64,000 nucleotides of DNA from assembly GCA_001600455.1 (NCBI GenBank), contig BCKC01000002.1, positions 5,036,171-5,100,170 of the forward strand, written 5' to 3'. A program made the position numbers and the translations under genes. Positions 56,683-64,000 of the stretch are shown here, one piece after another. The notes beneath the pieces are model-generated. The model ran no database searches, was not told the DNA's origin, and saw only the letters and a program-made list of their open reading frames with translations. The DNA comes from Endocalyx cinctus. Its lineage: Eukaryota; Ascomycota; Sordariomycetes; Amphisphaeriales; Apiosporaceae. Each line of letters begins with the position of its first letter. The first letter of the stretch is position 1.

Positions 56683-57582
56683 ATGGCACCATCAAGGGCC
56701 TTCCACCTTAGCAGTCGACTAGCCAATACCGCCCTCCGTCGAGCTCCTACCACCATAACACCCGCATCTACTCCCCTCCTACTCCTCCGTTCCCGATCCT
56801 ACCACTCGTACGACCACCCCTCCCCTCAAAGCCCCTTCAACGAAGCTGAGAAGACCATACTAGGCGCCGCCTACAAACACGTACCCGAGCACGGCTTCAC
56901 ATCCCACGCGCTGTCCCTCGGCGCCCGCGACGCCGGCTACCCGGATATCAGCGCGAGCGTTCTCCCCGACGGCGCCTTCGGCCTGATTCGGTATCACCTG
57001 GTGACGAAACGGGAGGGGCTCGCCTCCAAGCGGGATTTGATATACGGTTCGGGAAAGGAGGGCGCGGCGAGAGACGCCGATGTGGCCGAGAAGGTCGAAA
57101 GACTGACTTGGGAGAGGTTGCTGGAGAACCGAGACGTGAATCATCGATGGCAGGAGGTACGTTCATACTAATTTATAATCTCTTCCCACCTTTGCAACTC
57201 CGTTCTACTTCGAGGACCTGAACTAACTAAGACGGGGAAAAAATTCCAGGCGCTAGCTATAATGGCACAGCCATCTTATATCCCACCCTCCTTACGTGAA
57301 CTTGCCCTCTTATCCGACGAGATATACCACCTAGCGGGTGACTTATCCGTTGATCCTTCGTGGTACACCAAGCGAGCGGGTCTATCTACCATCTACGCAT
57401 CGAGCGAGCTGTTCATGACGAACGACCACTCGCCAGACTACTCGGAAACGCGGGCGTTCCTGCGTAGACGACTGGACGAAACTTCTTCCCTGGCCAGGGT
57501 CACGGGTAGTATCGCGCAATGGGTTGGGTTCACCGCCGCGGCGGGAATAAATGTCCTGAGGAGTAAAGGGGTTAGGATATAG
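56683..57582 (+). CDS. COQ9: Ubiquinone biosynthesis protein COQ9
   Basis: Lipid-binding protein of the mitochondrial coenzyme Q synthome that presents the intermediate to Coq7. Two exons (56683-57156, 57250-57582) encode 268 residues. An amphipathic presequence (MAPSRAFHLSSRLANTALRR) is followed by a TetR-like helical N-part (SPFNEAEKTILGAAYKHVPE...HGFTSHALSLGARDAGYPDI) and the COQ9 domain (WQEALAIMAQPSYIPPSLRE, LALLSDEIYHLAGDLSVDPS, WYTKRAGLSTIYASSELFMT, then DHSPDYSETRAFLRRRL). The C-terminal hydrophobic helix is IAQWVGFTAAAGIN. The 93-nt intron in phase 0 rejoins WQE with ALA. The 5' leader is very A-rich. The first exon has high GC at third positions. Confidence 0.95.
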
Positions 57583-58292
57583 GACAGGAAAAGAGATGAA
57601 ATCCAGAAAACATCACAGCTTGGGGACGCGCGCAGGCACAGATGTTTGCGCCCTACTGACCCTGCTATGTACATCTTATGTATCAATAGTACCGCGATAT
57701 AATGAAGGAGAGCATCAGTGAAAGTGGAAGATGATCAAAACAATAATCTAAAAGGGCCTTATTTTTATTGGTGATTCTCTAGTATTCACCTCCGTTGTAC
57801 AATTATACAAGCCAAGTGAATAAATCGAATCAAGAACTACTCTTTTGACGTATAACATTCGTAGATTTCCTACGCCGCCACAGGTATTGAAATTTCACGC
57901 CACCGAATTCGGCGGCAAGGGGCAGGATGAATTCCGTCTTGTCAAATAATTTATATATCCCTTGTCTTGGGGGCCCTGAGGCGAGTACGCAATGTAGCTA
58001 ATCAAATCATACGGGTATCGTGGATACGGCCGTGATGAAGGAAAATCATACCGTTCCCAAGTCCTGTGCACCTAGTAACTCCCTGGCTACCTATTATTCC
58101 TGTGTATACTTTGCTATTTGCTTGATAATGCTGTGGGCAAAGTATTAGACAAGAGGGAAGTAATGGTAAACAGCTAAATTTCTAAGACTCCTTATTCTGT
58201 AACCGAAACGCCTAACAACTCCATACGCTGTCGTCGCGTAGCGATTAAGATATATTTATATATAAAGGAAAAGAAAGCATATTTTTCGTAGA
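57583..58292. other. Intergenic between convergent COQ9 and SMC6
   Basis: 710 bp with no gene seen. Confidence 0.5.
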
Positions 58293-61200
58293 TTACAGGT
58301 CGGTGAGACGTCGTTGACGAGGATCCGTGAGTCTAGTTCACAAGTCAGAAATGCGATGTTGATAGGAGAAGGGGGTGTTATAGAAGGAAAAAAGGTACGA
58401 CGACCACTACATACCTAATTATCTTGACGTCCTTGTCAACGCTCGCTCTGCCTTCGATGGCATTGGGAGTGATGAGTATGAATTGCTTGCCAACAGAACG
58501 ACGTGCCGCCGTGACCTGAAGCCAATTATGTCAGTACCGCTTTCGGAGCTGTCGGGTTACAAAAAGGAAATAAGGACTCTTATAAACTTACCAGCATATT
58601 TGTGCTGATAGCACGATTCACGTTATCCATGAAGACGTCGAACTCGTCGAGACAACGCAAGGGGGAGCCCATGGCATCCCAGATGGCAAGAAGAAGGCAT
58701 ATTGACGAGAACGACTTTTCTCCGCCCGACAATGTCTTGGTGTTCCGACCCTTACCATTCCTTCTCGTCTCATCAGGTTCAACCTGCACCTCGAGCTTCT
58801 TCGATCTGTGGTCTAGCTTAAGCTGGCCTCGGAAGCCCCGTTCGCTGAGAAGATAACCGAAGTTGGTTCGCGCATGTGCTGATACATGCCTCTGAAACTG
58901 TCTGTACTTTTCCAACCGGTTCAGCAAGGATTGCTTGAGCTCATCGACTAGTGAGGTAAGGCTCTTATGGGCATTCTTAGCTTCCTGATACGCCGTGATA
59001 GCCTCTACTGCTCTGATGTTAATCTCCTCTTCCGAGGCGCCCACGTCCTGCCTGATCTTATCTATTTGTTTCCGTAGAGTATGATATTTTTGCTCAATGC
59101 TGGACACCGTCTCTCCTTCGGGAATGAAAGCTCGTTCTGGTGCAACTTGACTTGCTTGTTCGGTAAACTCGGCCACTGTCCTAGCCTGCTTCTCTCTAGA
59201 CTTTTCCGCCTGAGCCTTTCCAATCCTGGCACTAGCTAACTCCTCGTTTGCGTCATTGCTCTCCTGGACGGTTATCTGCCGTACTGTCTGAAGTCTCTTG
59301 ATCTTGTCGGCTGCTTTGGATACCTTGAATGCAGCTTCTTTGGAAGCGAGCTTGGCTTGGCCAAGGCTTTTCTTCAAGGCTTCAGCTTGTTCGTTCATCC
59401 CGCGCTTCTTCAACACAATCTCGCCATACTGTTGGCCATAATGTTCTTGACTCGCCTTGGCTTCAGCCAAGCTGTCTTTCAAAGCTTGCAATCTTCCGTC
59501 GACTCCTTCAAATTGACCCAGCTCATCATCTATATGTGTGACTCGTACTTGAACCTCTCGTAATTTGGTTTCAAGACGGCCTGTTTCAGCCTTATGCCTC
59601 CTAATAGCTAGATTGGCATCCGCACAAATCTTGTCGAGATTTCTATGACGTGCCTCGACATCTTTCAACTCTCCACGAATATGCTTAACATTATCCTTAT
59701 ACATGGTTATTTGGGCATCGACATCTTCCGTCTTCATGCGAGGTCTCTGTTTTCTATCGGCGATTATTGGACTCGAGCTATAATTATCTTCATCGCGTTT
59801 ACTTAAACGAATACCACTTCCCTTTCTGTTCTGGTGGAAGCAAAGGCAAGCAGCCGTGTTTCTTGGCGATCCTTCGATAGCTATGCGGAATCCGTCAGCG
59901 AATTGTTCGATGAGTAATGTTTGGTCGATATAGTGTTGAATAATAAGCTGGTTTCGCACGCGGATGTCATCGATACGCAAGACTCTGAGTATGGTATCAA
60001 ATTCCTCATCAGGTTCCTTCAACGTATGCACAGAACCTTTCTCAATCAATATGCTATGACCATATACCTTGGCTCGATCCATTAATGATTGAAGGCGATT
60101 CTGGTCGGCTTTATTCCCGACTATGAATGAGCCCAAATTAGAGTTGAGGTATTTCTCCAATATTGTCGACCACTGGGGTTTTAGCAATTGTATGTGCGTG
60201 GCTAAGGGGCCAATAGGCTTTTTGGCGAACCCGGAGTCATTTTCAATAAGCTTTAGGAGTTGGCCTATATTGGGGTGGTAAGAAGCAAGAGGGTCGGTAC
60301 GATTTCGCAAGAACGCACTCAGCTCGGCCTCTGCCTCTGAAACTTCTCTCCTCTTCTCATCAACTTCCCTTTTGGATTCCTGTAAAGCTAACTCGGCCCT
60401 CACGAATTCATCCCTCAGGTCTTTATTAGTCTCTTTGTGCGCAATAATGGATTGCTCAACAGCTTCCACGGCTTTCTGAGCTTCCTCAAGTTCTTTCTGC
60501 TTGTCAGCTATAGCACCACCATTTGCTTGTTCGAGTTGAAGTTCCTCGCCACGAATCTTGTCTTCACTTTCTTTGACAGTATTGGTCGCCTGGTTGAGCA
60601 GCCCTTTCATTTCTCGCTCGCTCACATGTACTTTGGCGATATTGGCAGTGGCTTCTGTATATTTGTCTTTAATTTCTTGTTCTTCATCGTTCGCTTGAGT
60701 TTCGTCTTGTTTGGCCGTCTCGAGGTTTACGTTTAGTTCGTCAATCTTGCGGTCCATGTTAGCAAGCTCTTCAGCCTTCGTCTCAATTTTTTGCTGCGCG
60801 CTCGCGATTGCTTCCTCGGCTGCCAGTATGGCCTCCTCTTTCTGTTCAAGGTCGTGTTCCTGCTCTTGGACTTGAGCCCATGCTAACTGGTGCGAATATA
60901 ATGTGGATCTCTGTCGCATCTCGGCACTCTTCCCAATCGCATCGCGTAGCTTGATTGCCTTCTCCTTGTTTTTCCTAAGGTCACTGACGTTTTCTTCGTA
61001 TTCACTTAATTTTGCCTCGTTGGCTTCGAGCATCTCCGTAAGAAGCTGGTAATCGTGATCAAGCTGTTCCAACTGTGTGCCCTGGACAAAGTACTTGTAC
61101 TTCGCAGCAGGGGTAGCGGCATTTAGAAATTGTCGGGCATTGTCTTGAGAAAGCACGTTGAGAGGATTATCTACTTGAAGACAAAAGTACTCGACAACGT

Positions 61201-62064
61201 CGTCCACGTCGGCCTTTTTGGTAGATATTACTCTGTTGTTGGCGGACTTAAGCCTGAAACCGCTAGAGCCGGATTTGGTGAACCAGCGTTCACATATGAT
61301 GGATTCGCCGAAAGTCTCAGGCTTAAAGGCATCATCGCCCTGGTTCTTGATCTTCACAACCAAGCTAGCATGCTCTTGGCCTTCTTTTACGAAGCTTCGC
61401 AAACTACCTCCACGATTGGTGGCACTAGCCTTGCCACCCAAGCATAGAGTGATAGCGGTCAATATAGCACTCTTGCCACTCCCGTTCTCTCCAACAATGA
61501 AGTTTAGAAGTGGGCCAAGTTCGCAATGTAATCTGACGTGGCACATGAAGTTGATACACGTAATACTCTCGATAATAGCGTTGAGGGCGGCGTGGTTCTC
61601 CCCGATAAGGAGAGGTCGGTCCTTCAAGCGTTGAGTTGCTCGATGGTCGTCTTGTTCGACATACCTGAGATGCTCGAATCCAGCATCCCGCATGGATTCA
61701 TATTGAGTAGCAGGCGGTGGTGTAGGCGGAGAATCGGGATCTTGCATTTCTTGGTTGTCCTCGTCTTCATTTTCGTCTTCCTCCTCGGAATAAGGCGTGC
61801 CGTGGTCTGGTGTTTCTAGTAGAGGTTTTCGACTTGGACCAGCACCAATGCCGGAGACACGAGGCTTCTTTCGCTGTTTCTTTACGAACCCGAAAATTAG
61901 TTAAACATACACGATTGAAAACAGACTTAATTGCTGTAACTAACACTTTGACTTTTGAAATTTGAAGTAGCCTCATCAACGGAAACTTCATATCTGTCCT
62001 CATTATCGTCGTCGCCGTCAAACGCGGTGCGCCGAGAGCGCTTTGCCGTAGTCGCAGAAGGCAT
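58293..62064 (-). CDS. SMC6: Structural maintenance of chromosomes protein 6 (SMC6)
   Basis: ATPase of the SMC5/6 complex, acting in recombination repair and replication-fork stability in the nucleus. Four exons (62064-61945, 61879-58592, 58515-58415, 58332-58293) give 1,182 residues. An acidic N-terminal tail of about 130 residues precedes the head: Walker A GENGSGKS near residues 170-177 in LNFIVGENGSGKSAILTAIT, then GGKASATNRGGSLRSFVKEG. Long coiled coils flank a hinge around the middle. The C-terminal head has the signature TLSGGEKSFSS and Walker B LRCLDEFDVFMD. The last two exons add VTAARRSVGKQFILITPNAI and a C-terminus ending RLTDPRQRRLTDL. Without them the protein would end shortly after Walker B. 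Divergent from the ECD gene. Confidence 0.96.
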
Positions 62065-62939
62065 GACCTGGTAGTGATAGGAATGGTGGGGAAGGATTTG
62101 GCGATGCGACTTAGTATCAGTGAAGAAGTAGGTTGGTAGTCGATGTAGTTTAGTTGACTATGATATAGATTAAGAAATATACGGAAAATATGAGAGTGTT
62201 CATGTCGTATTAAACAAAGAGCGGCATTGAATGCTCTGTAGTGATTATGTTGCCTTTGCTAAGATTTGCGACGAGGGTTCAAACGTCAGATAAATTGGTG
62301 GGTGCGCGCGACAAACTTTACACTACAAACGCGTCGGCGCGTTTTTCTTAGGTGGGATGAATTCAATTAACTTAGTAGGCAGCATTCACTATAATTTTAA
62401 GGTATGTACCTCTGTACCTTAGTATTAATGTACCTTAGGTACCTAGGCAGCTAGGCAGCTAGGCAGCTAGGGTAGGTACATTACTTCGGTAGACGTACAG
62501 TAGTGGTGTAACGTGCGACCCATATAACAAACCCCATTAAAACGATCACCTTGCTCTGTACGTAGTATGAATGAATTTCTGATAATAATTTGAATCATTT
62601 ATTAGGCAGCTAGGTATTTTGGACTCTGTCCACTAAACAGATATCGTAAATTTAATATCTTAGCGAATGTAGAGACTGCCTGACCGGATGAATAGCAGGC
62701 GGGCAGGTCTGGCAGGTAGGCAGGATGGATACTGTCTTTTTAAGTAAAGCTTCATTAATATACTATTCACTCCTGTTTTAAATGCATATGCCCTAATTCA
62801 ATACGCTATTAGGTAGTTATCGCAATGCCTGACTGCTAAGTAATTTATACTTAAAAGCCTAGCTTTATTTAACGGGTCTTTCGTCGACAAGATCTATTAT
62901 TCGTCTGCATTATCGACTATTTTACATATAAACAGTAAG
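62065..62939. promoter_or_regulatory. Divergent promoter of SMC6 and ECD-family gene
   Basis: 875 bp. An inverted repeat AAACGCG-TCGG-CGCGTTT at 62327-62344 contains an MCB box ACGCGT (62329-62334), 265 nt before the SMC6 start. A cluster of CCTAGG/GGCAGCTA repeats lies at 62428-62478. Control of SMC6 by MBF is an inference. Confidence 0.5.
62428..62478 (+). repeat. CTAGGCAG tandem units within a TACCTAGG cluster
   Basis: TACCTTAGGTACCTAGG is followed by three units of CAGCTAGG, then GTAGGTACA. It is another member of the intergenic motif family described for 12721-12749. Confidence 0.65.
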
Positions 62940-64000
62940 ATGGAATCAGAAAATAAATCCGAGTTTTTCCAGGATGGTTTCAACGCTTTCCCTAGGAATC
63001 TTCCTGAAAATTGTGTCGAGTATATGCTATTCATCATTGATAATAAGCTAGACGCCAACACTCAACTGAAAGAGCTAGATAACATCCGGAAAGCCACGAC
63101 ACAGCTCTGTGACCGCATAACAAAAGATTATATATGGCAGCGGGATTCTTTCCAGCTACAGGTGAAGAGAGATGGGGAGCTCGTTTATCTACATGGCGTA
63201 ACTGACTATGGAGATTCCGTCGAGGATGAGTGGCTGATTGTCTATCTGCTTCGGGAACTTGCCAAGTCTTTTCCAAATCTCTGGGTGAGAGTCTTCGAGA
63301 GTGACGGGGAATTTCTCTTGATCGAAGCTGCCAATGTCTTGCCAAAATGGCTAAATCCAGAAATCGACAGCAACCGAGTATGGCTACATCAGGGAAACCT
63401 AAAAATCATCACCCTGGCTGCAAGTTCGGAAGAGAAGAGACCCCTTTCCTTGTTGGAGGCAGTGAAACATATCAAATCTGACCCTGAATTACTTATACAC
63501 TCTCCATTAATAGAAGCCGAAGCATTCTATCGATTAGAAAAGTATCCCGCGCATATCTTAGATTCCATCCATCACTCTGCAATCACAATCCCGAGGAAGT
63601 TGGCCTACATTCTCCACGAGATGCCCAAGGCCATATCTCCGGCGATCGAAGCATTCTACTTGCGAGATGCGACAGCCATGAAATCCTTGATGTCTTCATC
63701 TGGATATAAATACTTTCCGCCAGTTGACCTAGTCACTGTGAGCGTTAAGTTCACAAAGGTAATATTTGCTCAGTTGAAGTCGCAGGTTTTTGAAGCACCG
63801 CCCGCTTGGTCGGCAGTTATGGAAACGGCGGAAGAGACGACGTCAAACACTGAGCAAGATAAGACGAAGAAGGATGGTCTAGAGCTGGGCATGAAAGTTA
63901 ATAGTGGTTTCGAAATGTTGGCTGCAAGTGATACGAAAACAGGAAATCGCCTTGCTCGCGAATTCGCCATAATCCTCGAAGATCTGGAGGAAGATGGAGA
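62940..64000 (+). CDS. Ecdysoneless/SGT1-family protein, N-terminal part
   Basis: Member of the ECD (SGT1/HSGT1) family, linked to pre-mRNA splicing and transcription in other eukaryotes. The frame is open from the ATG at 62940 to the window end (353 codons, no intron). Diagnostic ECD blocks: DGFNAFPRNLPENCVEYMLF near the start, then YIWQRDSFQLQV, DYGDSVEDEWLIVYLLRELA, PNLWVRVFESDGEFLLIEAA, LPKWLNPEIDSNRVWLHQGN, and the later PRKLAYILHEMPKAISPAIE. A charged, low-complexity segment follows (TSNTEQDKTKKDGLE). The C-terminal acidic region lies outside the window. This is not the Hsp90 co-chaperone that is also called SGT1. Divergent from SMC6. Confidence 0.93.
   Translation, partial: MESENKSEFFQDGFNAFPRNLPENCVEYMLFIIDNKLDANTQLKELDNIRKATTQLCDRITKDYIWQRDSFQLQVKRDGELVYLHGVTDYGDSVEDEWLIVYLLRELAKSFPNLWVRVFESDGEFLLIEAANVLPKWLNPEIDSNRVWLHQGNLKIITLAASSEEKRPLSLLEAVKHIKSDPELLIHSPLIEAEAFYRLEKYPAHILDSIHHSAITIPRKLAYILHEMPKAISPAIEAFYLRDATAMKSLMSSSGYKYFPPVDLVTVSVKFTKVIFAQLKSQVFEAPPAWSAVMETAEETTSNTEQDKTKKDGLELGMKVNSGFEMLAASDTKTGNRLAREFAIILEDLEEDG

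Noticed and set aside
62270..62295. tRNA B-box-like GGTTCAAAC
   Set aside because: The flanking bases cannot form a T-stem and no A-box or anticodon arm lies at the right distance.

Overview
This window is nuclear DNA of a filamentous ascomycete (Pezizomycotina, most likely Sordariomycetes). The grounds are short introns (about 50-140 nt) with GTRNGT...AG borders, a histone H2A ending in SQEL, a divergent H2A/H2B pair, and orthologues of standard fungal housekeeping genes. The order and genus cannot be read from the sequence. Nearly every gene is multi-exon, so gene models were rebuilt by joining reading frames across splice sites. All complete multi-exon models give a coding length divisible by three.

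Layout. 1-290: 5' end of cysteinyl-tRNA synthetase (minus). 2502-5620: divergent mitochondrial pair, KGD2 (2-oxoglutarate dehydrogenase E2) and a five-exon complex I LYR subunit (NDUFB9/B22 type). 6157-9340: divergent histones H2A and H2B. 10141-12233: SQS1-like R3H/G-patch protein. 13699-15208: autophagy protease ATG4. 15521-17316: JJJ1-like J-protein with two C2H2 fingers. 18358-19840: SPX-RING ubiquitin ligase. 20079-21470: cytosine-deaminase-like amidohydrolase. 22212-24213: cystathionine gamma-synthase with an A28 tract abutting the start codon. 25864-29323: stand-alone adenylation-thiolation-reductase (NRPS-like) enzyme. 35316-37149: dihydrolipoamide dehydrogenase. 37706-40261: SGD1. 41082-41708: SRP14. 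42359-42706: small Cys-rich hypothetical protein. 44296-47727: ten-exon GBP2-like protein with three RRMs. 56683-57582: COQ9. 58293-62064: SMC6. 62940 to the end: 5' part of an ecdysoneless/SGT1-family gene.

Two stretches, 29.3-35.3 kb and 47.7-56.7 kb, hold no intact gene that I can support. They are rich in homopolymers, TA/GA microsatellites and a recurring TACCTAGGTA-type motif. The second also holds decayed coding fragments, the clearest on the minus strand at 53839-54489.

Most genes sit in divergent pairs sharing 0.7-2 kb promoters (KGD2/NDUFB9, H2A/H2B, SQS1/ATG4, JJJ1/SPX-RING, amidohydrolase/CGS, SGD1/SRP14, SMC6/ECD). Functional themes are mitochondrial energy metabolism (KGD2, LPD1, NDUFB9, COQ9), chromatin and chromosomes (H2A, H2B, SMC6), and ribosome or RNA biology (SQS1, JJJ1, SGD1, SRP14, GBP2). 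I found no obvious new multi-gene system. The observations that most deserve checking are the WCGCGW sites packed into the histone introns, the parallel introns and micro-exons of the GBP2-like gene, the oligo(A) leader of cystathionine gamma-synthase, and the decayed genes in the 9-kb desert.
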